Shown here in pieces: positions 16,453 to 27,100 of a stretch of DNA of 64,000 bases (its first letter is position 1; every line of letters begins with the position of its first letter). The DNA comes from Seonamhaeicola aphaedonensis (lineage in GTDB: Bacteria > Bacteroidota > Bacteroidia > Flavobacteriales > Flavobacteriaceae). The stretch spans positions 1 through 64,000 of the forward strand of contig NZ_QRDX01000003.1 of NCBI RefSeq assembly GCF_003386195.1, read 5' to 3'. Below the pieces are notes generated by a model. That model was not told the origin of the DNA, ran no database searches, and saw nothing but the letters and a program-made list of their open reading frames with translations. The translations under genes were made by a program, and so were the position numbers.

Positions 16453-18552
16453 CTAAAAATCGAAATACCAATTAAACAAATCGGTTCTTAAACCAAAATT
16501 AAACCAAACAGTATTATTACTAAAGGTGGTCGTAGTAGTAGCATTAGGGTCAAAATTTCTGACCGTAATGTCTGTAAACAATTTTAGGTTTGAAGCGGGA
16601 TTAACCACATAACCAGCCTGTAAATTGCCATAAAAAGATTTGGTTTTTATACCCTGCCCAATTTCAACACCTGTATCGAAAGGCCTATCGCCTTCTACTC
16701 TATAAATATCGCCCCCGTAATTAAAATTATCCGTTCCGTTGTTAAAATCTAAACCTCGGTTCCCAAAAATAAATCTAGCATCGGCAAACCATCGGTTAAG
16801 ACAATAACGACCAATTAAAATCAATTCACTAAAATTGGCACCCCACAAATGTGCCAACGATTGATTATTATGGGCATAATTCAAAACGATGGTATTGTGT
16901 GAATAAGTGTAAGGTCTAACTCTGTTATATTCTAACTGCAAAAACAAATTATCAACCTTAAAAGCATTGTAATATTTAATCCCTATTTGGTAACCATACT
17001 TGTTTTTCCAACTTTTTTCACCGCCTTTAATATCGCTTAATGAGAATTCATCTAAGATAAATTGTGCATAGGCATTTACGTTATCACTAAATTTATATTT
17101 TGCTGTAGCTCCTAACAAAGCATTGCCAGCACCTTGCCCAGTTTCAAACTCAATGGCTCTGTAAAAAATAATAGGGTTTAAATAATTTACATCAAAGCCT
17201 CTGTCATTACTATTCGTCCAAAGCACCGATTCAAACAAACCCAAATTAAATCGCTTAGACACATTCCAACTCAAATAATGGTTAGCTACATATTTGGTTA
17301 AAAAGGCCTTATCTTGAACCACCTCATCACGAACATCCTTCATCCACATAAACGTATTGGTGTACTTTAATTTCCAGAATTTAGTGTTTAGCTTTAAAAA
17401 TGGGTGTGGACTGGTTACATCGCTTAACAGTAACGAACGGTAGCCATCACCTATAAAATTCTTACCATGCCCAAATTGTATATTCAAAAAATTACCTGGT
17501 GAATACGATAAGTAAGCCTCAGCCACAGGGTAATCATAAGAATCTGTTTTAAACCGTTTAGCAATACCACGCCCTGGAATAATGGCAGGATCTGGCCCAA
17601 ATGCTTTTAAGCTTTCAGCATACCTATTTACGTAATCTGCAAAACGCCCCTGACTTTCAAACACTGCCGAATAAAAATTAAACTTTTTACCCAACCCACC
17701 TTGAACTACAAAACCACGTGTGTTATTATAGGTTGAGCTAAAATCGGCTTCTGTGTCTTTACCAATTTGTAAATCGAACACAGGATCTATTATAAACCAA
17801 TAATCTTTTCCTTGAACCTGAACTAAGTGTTCATTCCATAGCTTTTTACCTGCCCAAGTTTCAGTGTTTTTTAGAAGTGCTTTGTGCTGGGATTCAAAGT
17901 CATAATACTTAGAAACTTCACTATATAAAAATGGTTTAGATGCCGTATGACTATTGGTGCCAAGTAAATTCATTGCCCTATCAAACTGGGCATAGTCACT
18001 ATGTATAAACTGTATATTTAATTCACTTGAAAAACGTTTATTATCATAGGCCTGCAATCCTTTATTAACTCTATCAAATTCTTGTTTTGAAACTTCTTCT
18101 AATTTAGAAACCTGTTTCTCTGTTTTTAAATCTTGTGTGATTGGTTCCTGTTTTACCAACGGAATTTGAATTGAAATGGCGTATTGCTTAAAGGTATTTC
18201 TACCATTATAGGTTGCCGGGATAATTTTAGGAAAATCACTAAACACACGTTTAGTCTCATCCTTTAATTCTTTGTAGATGCCATCTACATATATAACTTT
18301 AAATGTTCCCGTAACGTCTACTTCAAAAAGCACTGCTATTTGCCCTTTATATTTCTCATCTAAAATTTTTTGTGGCACTTCAAATTTCTCATAGATAAGA
18401 GTGTATACATTTTTATCAAAACAACGTTGTAAAGCATTAATTTCGACACCCTCACAATCTGGAAAGATTGGTGGTTTTTCATTTAAAAAATCGTCTTGTG
18501 AAAACCCGACAATTGGCAATAAAAGTAGACATAGGACAACAAATCTTATCAT
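16453..18552 (-). CDS. remB: Gliding motility protein RemB: TonB-C-like domain plus outer-membrane barrel
   Basis: 699 residues with a signal peptide (cleaved near GFSQ). Residues about 29-133 (PPIFPDCEG, LQRCF, VLFEVDVTGTFK, then PATYNG) align with the C-terminal domain of the two TonB proteins encoded just upstream. Residues about 150-699 look like a Wzi-like outer-membrane beta-barrel (for example YLSYSPGNFLNIQFGHGKNF) ending in aromatic WYFDF. The name rests on order: in Flavobacterium johnsoniae, as I recall, remB lies a few genes from sprA, and here the same sprA-gcvH-vanZ-tonB-remB order is seen. RemB is implicated in gliding; its biochemical role is not known to me. Confidence 0.75.
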   Translation of the reverse strand: MIRFVVLCLLLLPIVGFSQDDFLNEKPPIFPDCEGVEINALQRCFDKNVYTLIYEKFEVPQKILDEKYKGQIAVLFEVDVTGTFKVIYVDGIYKELKDETKRVFSDFPKIIPATYNGRNTFKQYAISIQIPLVKQEPITQDLKTEKQVSKLEEVSKQEFDRVNKGLQAYDNKRFSSELNIQFIHSDYAQFDRAMNLLGTNSHTASKPFLYSEVSKYYDFESQHKALLKNTETWAGKKLWNEHLVQVQGKDYWFIIDPVFDLQIGKDTEADFSSTYNNTRGFVVQGGLGKKFNFYSAVFESQGRFADYVNRYAESLKAFGPDPAIIPGRGIAKRFKTDSYDYPVAEAYLSYSPGNFLNIQFGHGKNFIGDGYRSLLLSDVTSPHPFLKLNTKFWKLKYTNTFMWMKDVRDEVVQDKAFLTKYVANHYLSWNVSKRFNLGLFESVLWTNSNDRGFDVNYLNPIIFYRAIEFETGQGAGNALLGATAKYKFSDNVNAYAQFILDEFSLSDIKGGEKSWKNKYGYQIGIKYYNAFKVDNLFLQLEYNRVRPYTYSHNTIVLNYAHNNQSLAHLWGANFSELILIGRYCLNRWFADARFIFGNRGLDFNNGTDNFNYGGDIYRVEGDRPFDTGVEIGQGIKTKSFYGNLQAGYVVNPASNLKLFTDITVRNFDPNATTTTTFSNNTVWFNFGLRTDLFNWYFDF

Positions 18553-18620
18553 GGAAAAAGATTAAGAATTTATTTAAAGTTGAAAGATAGTATATTTTTT
18601 TTGACAAGACGTTTGAGAAT

Positions 18621-18653
18621 AATTAAAAACCGCTACCAAGAGGTTTGATAGCG
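18621..18653 (-). terminator. Intrinsic terminator after the shorter-linker tonB gene
   Basis: A 9-bp stem with one G-T pair (18631-18639 with 18645-18653) and a 5-base loop is followed on the minus strand by GTTTTTAATT. It lies 30 bases beyond the tonB stop and before remB, so remB probably has its own promoter (a TATCTTTC box lies at 18582-18589). Confidence 0.65.
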
Positions 18654-18682
18654 TTGATAGATTCTAAAAGTTATGCTATAGA

Positions 18683-19450
18683 TTAGTTTTGTACATTAAA
18701 GTTGATAGGTAAATTGTATTTTACTGCTACAGGTTTATCTCTTTGCTTTCCGGGTGTCATATCTGGAATTAAGTCAACTACCCTTTTGGCTTCTTTACCA
18801 AGCAATGGATGTGGAGCCCGTGTTTTAATATCAGATACTCTGCCTGTTTTATCAATTTTGAATTGCACCTGTATTTTTTGAACACCTGTAAGTCCTAATT
18901 CATTGGCTAACTCAATATCAAATTTGCGCTGGATGAGTTTGGTTATTTTATCAGACATACACTTACTTTTAGCTTCTCTTCCTTTTTTCTTTTCACAACC
19001 CGGAAAAATGGGTACTTCTTCAACTTTTATAAAGTCTATTGGTGGCTCGTCAACAGGGGGTTCAACTAAAACAATATCATCCGGATTTAGTGGTGGATTA
19101 TCTCTTATAATAGGCGTTTCAAAAATCGTAGGGTAATCATCTTTAATAGGAACAAATTTTGTGGGATTTACGACTCTTTTTTGAATAATAGGTTCATCTT
19201 GTTTTGGTTCTGGTTTAATTATGGGAATTTCAATACTAAAATTATCATCAGGTTCCCACCTTTCAGTTATTATTGGAATGGTAGTTTCAAATGTCATTTC
19301 AAACAATCCGTAGGTAACCAACAGACAAACTATTAGTCCAACTTGAAAGTACAGGGTAGAGTTTTTTTGTAAATTTGCGTCATGCTTTTTTGATTTTTTC
19401 GCAGATTCATTTTGCCGAATGAGACTGCGAGAGTCTTTTAGATTTCTCAT
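18683..19450 (-). CDS. Energy transducer TonB
   Basis: 255 residues: a basic cytoplasmic N-terminus, a membrane helix at about 33-51, a proline-rich periplasmic linker (about 65-140), and a C-terminal TonB domain (about 147-255). The last carries VPIFPGCEKKKG, MSDKITKLIQRKF, VQFKIDKTGRVSDI and PHPLLGKEAKRVV. It would couple the proton motive force via ExbBD to outer-membrane receptors; no exbBD is in this window. It is a paralogue of the tonB at 19606-20325, with a terminator between them, so the two are probably separate transcripts. The linker differs strongly between the two, while the C-terminal domains are close. Confidence 0.9.
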   Translation of the reverse strand: MRNLKDSRSLIRQNESAKKSKKHDANLQKNSTLYFQVGLIVCLLVTYGLFEMTFETTIPIITERWEPDDNFSIEIPIIKPEPKQDEPIIQKRVVNPTKFVPIKDDYPTIFETPIIRDNPPLNPDDIVLVEPPVDEPPIDFIKVEEVPIFPGCEKKKGREAKSKCMSDKITKLIQRKFDIELANELGLTGVQKIQVQFKIDKTGRVSDIKTRAPHPLLGKEAKRVVDLIPDMTPGKQRDKPVAVKYNLPINFNVQN

Positions 19451-19528
19451 AATTAATTACAGTTTGTAGCCCACAAAAAGTAGGCTGGTTAATATTATGT
19501 TAAAATCACAAGAAGCATACCAAAAAGA

Positions 19529-19557
19529 AATCCCGTTACAAAATTTGTAACGGGATT
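19529..19557 (-). terminator. Intrinsic terminator between the two tonB genes
   Basis: A perfect 14-bp inverted repeat (19529-19542 with 19544-19557; core AATCCCGTTAC/GTAACGGGATT) is followed on the minus strand by TCTTTTT. In practice the central A/T bases form the loop. It ends the upstream tonB transcript. Confidence 0.8.
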
Positions 19558-19605
19558 CTATATGATAGCTTAGACTCTGCTAAGTAGCTTTAAAATTTAG
19601 TTCAA

Positions 19606-20325
19606 TTAATCCTGAACTTGGAATATAATTGGTAACGAATATGGAACATTTACAGGTTTACCACGTTGCTTACCAGGTTGCATTTTTGGAAGCAAACCAA
19701 TAACTCTTTTAGCTTCTTTTTCTAAACCAGGGTGTGGTGCTCTGGCTCGAATACCTGTTACAGCACCTGTTTTGTCAATCTTAAAGATTACATTGATACG
19801 TTGTCTTCCAGACAAACCTAAATCCCCAGCCAAATCTGTATTAAACTTTTTGTTTACAAAATCAGATATTTTCTTAGACATACAGGCTCTTTTAGCATTA
19901 TTATCACCCTTTTCACAACCAGGGAAAATTGGTACGTTCTCAATAACTGCAAAAGGCACGTCGATATCTTCTTCAACTTCTTCTACTATAACTTCCTCTA
20001 CTTCAACAATTTCAGTTTCTTGATCAACTTCGGTTGACTCGATAACCGTTTCTTCTACTTCTTCTTCATCCTCTACAATTTCTATAACCTCTGGTGCCGC
20101 TGGTGGCGGTGGTGGCGGTGGTGGCGTTTGTATTTGCTCTGTGATTGGAATTTCTTCTTCCAATTCTTCATCCAAATTCAATTGACCTATATCGATATCA
20201 GACTTATCATAGGTTTTATAATTAATGGCATAATTTGTTAAAAATAACATCAACGCTAAACCAATTGCGAAGTAAAGAGAACTATTACGCCCTACGTTAG
20301 CTTTTGTACTTTTTTTCGGTTCCAT
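19606..20325 (-). CDS. Energy transducer TonB with polyproline and Glu/Val-rich linker
   Basis: 239 residues: membrane helix at about 16-32, an eight-proline run near residue 70, then about 50 residues dominated by Glu and Val (about 77-125). It ends in a TonB C-terminal domain with VPIFPGCEKGDNNAKRACMS, INVIFKIDKTGAVTGI and PHPGLEKEAKRVI. It resembles the neighbouring TonB over the whole C-terminal domain. The strongly acidic linker is unusual compared with the Pro/Lys linkers of classical TonB, though acidic linkers are not rare in Bacteroidota. A putative TATTTTAG -7 box lies at 20348-20355. The position next to sprA and remB may reflect a link to surface transport, but that is inference. 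Confidence 0.9.
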   Translation of the reverse strand: MEPKKSTKANVGRNSSLYFAIGLALMLFLTNYAINYKTYDKSDIDIGQLNLDEELEEEIPITEQIQTPPPPPPPPAAPEVIEIVEDEEEVEETVIESTEVDQETEIVEVEEVIVEEVEEDIDVPFAVIENVPIFPGCEKGDNNAKRACMSKKISDFVNKKFNTDLAGDLGLSGRQRINVIFKIDKTGAVTGIRARAPHPGLEKEAKRVIGLLPKMQPGKQRGKPVNVPYSLPIIFQVQD

Positions 20326-20386
20326 AATTAATCGTTTATCAAGGTTGCTAAAATAACTATTTATTTATCAAAAAAGCAAGAGTTTG

Positions 20387-20761
20387 CTAGTTTTTAACGT
20401 GTAAACTTTTTGCTTTCATTAATATTACTAATGCTGCCAATGCTCCTAAAGTATTAGCAAAAACATCATAAATATCTAATGCTCTATATACTGTTAAGCT
20501 ATCTTGTAATACTTCAAGAATTATACCAAAAATAACAGACAATAATACTGCTGATAAAAGTGCTTTTTTAATTTTTACTTTAAACGTGAATGAAAATGAA
20601 AAAAACCATGATACTGTTAATACCGCATAGGTTAGAAAATGGAAGATTTTGTCGCCAAACGATATTTCAACTTTAGGAAAGTTATCAAGTTTAATTAAAC
20701 TAGCAACAATTATAAATATGGTATAGACAATGGTAGCTACAAAAACACCCCTTTTAAGCAC
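20387..20761 (-). CDS. VanZ-like family membrane protein
   Basis: 124 residues with four membrane helices (about 6-25, 38-56, 65-84, 97-114). The family pattern [16 protein letters not shown] and the later [22 protein letters not shown] (partly conserved ExxQ and D-x-x-D-xxxN) are visible. The start is GTG at 20761, overlapping the gcvH end by 8 bases, so it is coupled to gcvH. VanZ itself influences teicoplanin resistance; most family members have no known function, and I assign none here. The gcvH-vanZ pair next to sprA appears to be a conserved flavobacterial arrangement. Confidence 0.85.
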   Translation of the reverse strand: MLKRGVFVATIVYTIFIIVASLIKLDNFPKVEISFGDKIFHFLTYAVLTVSWFFSFSFTFKVKIKKALLSAVLLSVIFGIILEVLQDSLTVYRALDIYDVFANTLGALAALVILMKAKSLHVKN

Positions 20762-21134
20762 CTATTAAGGTTTTATAATCATCTGCAGACATTAGGTTTT
20801 CTACCTCAGACAAGTCTGAACACTTCACTTTAATCATCCATCCGTTTCCATAAGGGTCTGAATTTACACTTTCAGGCTCATCTTCTAAAGCCTCATTAAA
20901 CTCAATTATTTCACCGGAAAGCGGCAAGAATAAATCCGACACTGTTTTTACAGCTTCAACAGTACCAAAAACCTCATCGGCTGATAAAGTTTCATCTAAT
21001 GTTTCAACTTCAACATAAACAATATCTCCTAATTCACTTTGTGCAAAATCTGTAATACCTATGGTAGCAATATTGCCTTCAATACTAACCCACTCGTGGT
21101 CTTTTGTATATTTTAATTCTGATGGAATATTCAT
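20754..21134 (-). CDS. gcvH: Glycine cleavage system H protein
   Basis: 126 residues, the normal length. The lipoylation site is K63 in [13 protein letters not shown]; the other family blocks (YTKDHEWV at the N-terminus, [16 protein letters not shown], and [10 protein letters not shown]) are all present. The H protein carries the aminomethyl intermediate between the P, T and L proteins in glycine breakdown and serine/one-carbon metabolism, or acts in lipoate transfer. No other gcv gene is nearby, as is often the case in this phylum. It has one of the best promoters of the window immediately upstream and no sign of a glycine riboswitch in its 24-base leader. Confidence 0.96.
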   Translation of the reverse strand: MNIPSELKYTKDHEWVSIEGNIATIGITDFAQSELGDIVYVEVETLDETLSADEVFGTVEAVKTVSDLFLPLSGEIIEFNEALEDEPESVNSDPYGNGWMIKVKCSDLSEVENLMSADDYKTLIGA

Positions 21135-21157
21135 TTTAATTATGTTATTATTTTAAG

Positions 21158-21188
21158 CAAAAGTATTTATTCAAAATAGAATTTCAAA
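21158..21188 (-). promoter_or_regulatory. Promoter of gcvH-vanZ
   Basis: On the minus strand TTTG (21185-21188), 19 bases, then TACTTTTG (21158-21165): full matches to both Bacteroidota elements with the preferred spacing. It separates gcvH from the upstream sprA transcript. Confidence 0.65.
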
Positions 21189-21198
21189 CTTATAATAG

Positions 21199-24100
21199 TT
21201 AATTACCAAAATTATATCTGAGTGTTAAACCAGACCTAATTGTAGTTTGCGGAAATGCTGTTGATATTGCATACTCTGAAAATGCATAATCAAAATAAAA
21301 GATACCGGTTAAATTCCTACTAAACGCATAATCTGCAGTATATTTCAAGCCCCAAATGGTTTGGCCAGAGGTTACTTGATTGTTTTCTAAATCTAGATAT
21401 CTAATTATGGTTTTGTTATCTCTAACAGAAATATCCATTTTCATATCTAAATCACTTACAATTCGCTTTTGTGGACCTGCTAGTTTTGAGCGGATACTTA
21501 AATCTTTGATTCTGTACCCTAACCCAAGCGTATATTCATTACCCAAAACTTCAGTAAGTAAATTATTATCAAAACTCAATGATAACATTCTATCTCTTCT
21601 TATTTCAGTAAGGATTTTTATTGAGTTTTTCATCTCGAAATCTAATCTTACCAGCGGACTAAATGATTCTACTAAATTAACACTACTAAATATACGTTCA
21701 CTTTTAAAATTTCCAGATTGGTCTAATGCTTCTTGTGGCTGACTAGCATAATCAACTTCTGGTATTGGGGCCTCATTGTCGTCAGGGTTTGTATTTAAAT
21801 TTAAATTAGTTCTAAATTGGCCAATAGTATAACCAGAGCGGTATCCATGGGTTAATGAAAAACGCTTAAATCGTTTTTTGAACCAGTTGAATTTCATAAA
21901 ACCGGTATATTTTAAATCCCAGTTAGGAATTGGCACATCTCTAAAGGCCGTTAACTTAGCATTGCTAGCATCTTGACCTTGATAGGCCGCCAAAAATGCT
22001 GGCAACAATACCTTTTGACTGTTTTTACCAAAACCTAGCGGAAAACCATCATCTGGATTTCTGGCATAGGTAGTGGTACCATAAAACTTTTCGGCCAAAC
22101 GTTCGGCTATTTTAAGTCTGTTAGCTCTAAAATCATTAAAGACATCAGAGCTTGTTTCATCACTTTTGCTAAATGCCGTTTTTATTAGCATTGTAGAAAT
22201 ATTAAAATTACCAAAAGTATTTGGTGTTAATGACTGGTACTGAAAAGCACCTCCAATATCATCAATTCTATAATTTTCTGTATAGTTTTCATAATAAGCT
22301 CTACTACCTACCACATCAATTTTTAAATCCCTAATGGGTTCTAAAGTAGCAGCGTAATCAAAATTCTTGGTATGAGTTGTTGAAAATTGCTGATTAAACT
22401 CTGGGAATAGCGTTAACCAACCTCTTTTAGCCGCTTCAAACCTCACGTCGCTTTGACTCCCGAAAGTAAATCCTGCCGAAGGTTTTAAAGTTCCAATAAA
22501 TCCAGGCGTTTGAGTGTAACCTGGTAAAAAGGTTCCGTTGTTCTCAGAATAATTAAATTGAATACGCTTGATACTGGTTAAAATATCAACCCCAGCGTTT
22601 AAAATTTTAGTAGCTTGTTTGTTTTTAGGCCTTTTTTGGTTGGCATTGTTAGTATTTGCTCCAGGCGGTCCGGTATTAGCTCGCCTAACATTTCTAACGG
22701 GTCTTTTTACCAAACCAATGAATTTATACAAACTATTCATATCTAATGACGAATTGATTGTATGCATATTAGAATTTTGAATGGTATTTCCTAAATCATA
22801 AGTTTGCCCATTCAACTCTATATTACCATAAAGATCTGATCCTTTTTGCCATTGGAACGTACCGTTATACTGATAAGTTGCATCTATAAAACTAAAGGCA
22901 GGAATCTTTTTAATAGGTAATTGATATGTTAATCCTAAGTTTTGTACTTGCCTATTAGGATCACCTACATCAAAGAAACCATCCCAAACATCTAAATCTT
23001 TATCTTGCTCTCCAGCAATTAAATCATCATTAAGAAAGTAATTTCTAACAATGTTATTATTGGCGGCCGTGAAGTTAAATTGTAATGCCTCTGTTACATT
23101 ATAATTTATGGTGTATTGAAAATCAAAACTATAATTCCTTCTAAACAATTCTTCAATGCCAATATTAGAACCTCCCAAATCTATCTCTCTGTACTTTTGT
23201 CTATTGAACTGTCTATTAATATCTGTATTAACTGTAAAACTTGTAGGTAATAAATTAAAGTTAAAATCTTTTAATAGTTTCCAATACTTTCCAGTAAACA
23301 AAGAATCATTCTTTTTAAATGGCTCTACTTTTATTGGGTTGAAATTGAACGCATAATTGGCACCTACTCTAACCGTTTTATTAACCGAGTTTTCTATCTC
23401 AAAATCTCTATGTTCTACTTTATTATAAGAATAGTTGAGTGTTAAATTCTCCACATCATAAAAACGCGGTATTTTTTCTTCTGAAGTCCTTACTTTTCTA
23501 ACACCTATAAAATTGATACTTTGACGCTTTGTATAATCCTCAGATTGTTGCTTAATAGTCTCACGCTCCTCGTTACTGTTAGCCGCATTTAATCTGGATT
23601 CTAAAGTTAAATCTTCATAAAACTGATCGTACTTTGGCGTTATTAACTCTTCGCTTTGAGCATAATTAAATGGCACTTGAATACCCCATCTTTTTGGCAA
23701 TAGTTGCCCTACTTGTACATTAGTGACAACATCGTATTGTTTAACATCTTCTAAACTACGTTGACTAGGCCCTTGCTCTAAAGAGCCAAACCCGGAAGTA
23801 CTTTGTCTTCCCGTCGCACTAATGGTGGCGAAATCTGCCACATTGGCATCCATACTTACAACAGCAGCCCAACCACCTTCGTTGTCCATATCAGATAAAC
23901 GCAGTTCATTAAACCAAACCTGAGCACAAACATCATTTCTATTCGTAGCATTTTTTACACCAACCATTAAGGCTCTTACATCTCCAAAGTTTGGATTTCC
24001 TTTAACTCCTATTCTATGCTGGCCTGCCACATAACCAGAAAAAGGATCTGTCACTAAAACTAAATCGTTACCTACAACATCGTAAAATGTAGGATCTTCA

Positions 24101-27100
24101 TCAGAAAGCGTACCATCTGAAATACCATTAGACTTAATCTGTCCCAATAACTCAATTGGTAAATTAATTTCATTTTCTTCTGGCCAAAGCCCTTCCCTAG
24201 TTGTTGAAGTAGATACTTGTAATGGCAATTCTATTTGATAAAAGTTATCGTTTAAATCGTTACCAATTCTAATAAATCCAACTACTTCATTACTTGCTAG
24301 ACTTGTACTTTCATCACCTTCGGCATGCATAAACATTCTTAAACGTTTAAACTGACGCATATCGATGTTAATGTTTTTGAAAACAGCTCTGGAGTCTTCA
24401 GTTTCTAAATTACAAACATCAACAACTAACGATTGTTCGTTTTGTTCTATAACGGTATTGTTATTAAACAATTCCTCAGGTTCAATCCCTGGCGGACGTT
24501 TATAAATACCTTCGTTTTCAATAGTTCCAATAACGCCAACAGAAAAATCTGTTTGAGGATCTTCAGGTGTTGCATCATTTTTATCTAATGCTTGATTAAA
24601 ACGTCTCCAGTCACTTCTAACTAAATCAAGTGTACCAAACCTGAAAACGGTTTTTTCTGAAAACTCTTTAAGATACATACGCACAAACCTAACCGATCTT
24701 AAATCACTAATACCTCCAACCGACTTAACGTGACTACCTTGAACTGGAATTCGTAATTGATACCATCTTATATTTTTAGTTTCACCATTTGGCAATGTTC
24801 TTGGTCTGTTTTTAAAATCTCTAATAAAATCTCTTAAAGGATTAGTCGCAGGTAGGTTTTCAAATTCTCCTTGATCTAATGGTAAATTTTGTCTGGTAAT
24901 ATCAAGTTCATACTCATAATAACTATCAATCGTATTCATAGTATTATCACGATTGATATCCTCTACATCAGGCTGCGTATTAGCGCCTCTATCGGTATTG
25001 GTAAAGGTATCAGGCGTATTACCTTGAACGCCATTGTATTGCTTATATCGCTCAAAAATATTCCCTGAAGCATTTAAGAAATAGGTGTAGTTATCATTTG
25101 CTGGATCCGCTCCAAAATTTGATCCAAAAACAGCAGCTTCCTCGGCGTCATCATAGCCATCATACCCTACATCTTGATTATCCCTTTTATCTCCTGTAGT
25201 ATCAAAAGCATAAATTAAGGATTGGTTTTGGGGCACAACGGTTCCCCAAGTTGTTGTGGGCAATAAACTCACATCTCCGTCATCTGGTAACCCATTTTCA
25301 TAAAGCTTCCGACCATCTTTAATAATATCTTCAGAAACATTACCAAGATTGAACACCAACTTACCCCCTGGATTTGAGGGATTTTCCTGAAACGGATCCT
25401 GTAACCAAAACTCAATATATTCTACGTTGGCCTGCTCTAAATCTGTTGAAGTTAACTGCCTTGTAATTCCAGCCCAACTTTCACTAGGATTATTTATGAT
25501 TCCACTGGATGCTGTAGGATCAAAGTTATAAGGCCCTCTTTCATTAGGATAAAAGGCTAAATCTAATGTAAAAATAGTAGCGTTTTGTCCTTGAACTAAA
25601 TCTCTTTGAGGAAAAAGTTCATCAATGAATACTCTACTTGTAAATATATCTGACACATCATTATCTGACACATCTCCCGGACGTTGACTACTGTAAAAGA
25701 TAGGATCTACGGTGTACCAGTTTAACATGGCTCTACCATACCCGTTTTGAATACCATTGTTATCATCACCTGGTGAATTTATTAAATCTAATGGTCTACT
25801 AGACAAAAACCAGGATTGTTGCGCTCTTAAATCTATGGCGTTTTGGGTTCCTTCAAAATCATCAATATACGAGGTAGCTTCTCCATTAAGATTGGTCCTT
25901 TTTGGTGCCCCAGGGGCTAAATAAGCAAATTCACCTCTTAGAGAAAGATTAGATTCGGCATCGGTATCAATATTAGGTAATTTATTAACCAACCTGGTTA
26001 AAAAAGGTACTTTGGAAGCATAGTTCCCATTCATACCAAAAATAGTATTATTAATGGGTTCTGTACCGTAATTAGCCTTTTGGGTTATAGGACGCTCGTT
26101 AAGGTTTAAGAGTGTGGCACCCAACACAAAATCATCATTAAACTTATGCTCTACATTTAGCCCCGTAAAGCGCCTGGTTTGTTGCCCGAAGACAGCATTG
26201 TTCTCTGTTGATACTTCAATAGGCGTATTTGATGCTTTGAGGGCTTCATCCAAAATCTGAACACGTCCTAACTGATAATTAACCGTATAATCAATACCTT
26301 CTACAAGCACTCTACCTCCAGCAGTGACTCTTACCGAACCTCTAGGTACATTAAAAGCACCCAATGGTATTCCATCGCCTCCAGAGGACTTGTAGCGCCC
26401 TCTTAGTTTAAACTTATTTTTTTCAACCTCTTCCAGAGCGGCTGTTTTAGTACTTTTATATAGTATGTCATATACATACTTTTTCTGATTGTCATTATAG
26501 CTTAAATCGTCTTTATAGTCTCCACCACCTAATACATTAAAAAGGTACTCACCAAAAGGTTCTGCACTAGTAAACACAATTTTTCCATTTTGGGGGATTA
26601 CGGTTATTCCTGGATAAAAATCAAAAAAGCCATCTCCTTTGGCTTGTGGGTCATTATTGAAATTAAGTTTATCCAAATTAAAAACCCTTAATAATGGTAC
26701 ATTTTCCAGTAAATTCTCTTCAGGTGTACTTGCACTAACCGGATTTCCATTAATATCTAAGTCAAAACTGGCTCCTACTGGTGTTATGAAATTTAAAGGA
26801 GACGCTTCGTTATAGAAAATATTTAATTTGAAATCGTCAGGACTTAAATTATAAGCACCCGTGTCATAGATATTCTTCATCATCAAGTTCCATACCGGTT
26901 GGTCTACATTAGTTACGGCACTCTTTAACATTTTCAACACCAAATTGGTATTTACTACAGCTGTTACTTGTCCTGTGTTATTCGTTGTAACATTGGTTGC
27001 ATCTACACCATCATTGGCAAACTCACCAACTTGATATACCGCCCCTCCAAGTGTATATTGGAATGCCACAGCCAAAACTTCATCATTATTCAAACGTTGA

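Noticed and set aside
21135-21198. Possible glycine riboswitch upstream of gcvH
   Set aside because: The gap is 64 bases, most of it promoter, leaving a leader of about 20 bases, far too short for the aptamer.
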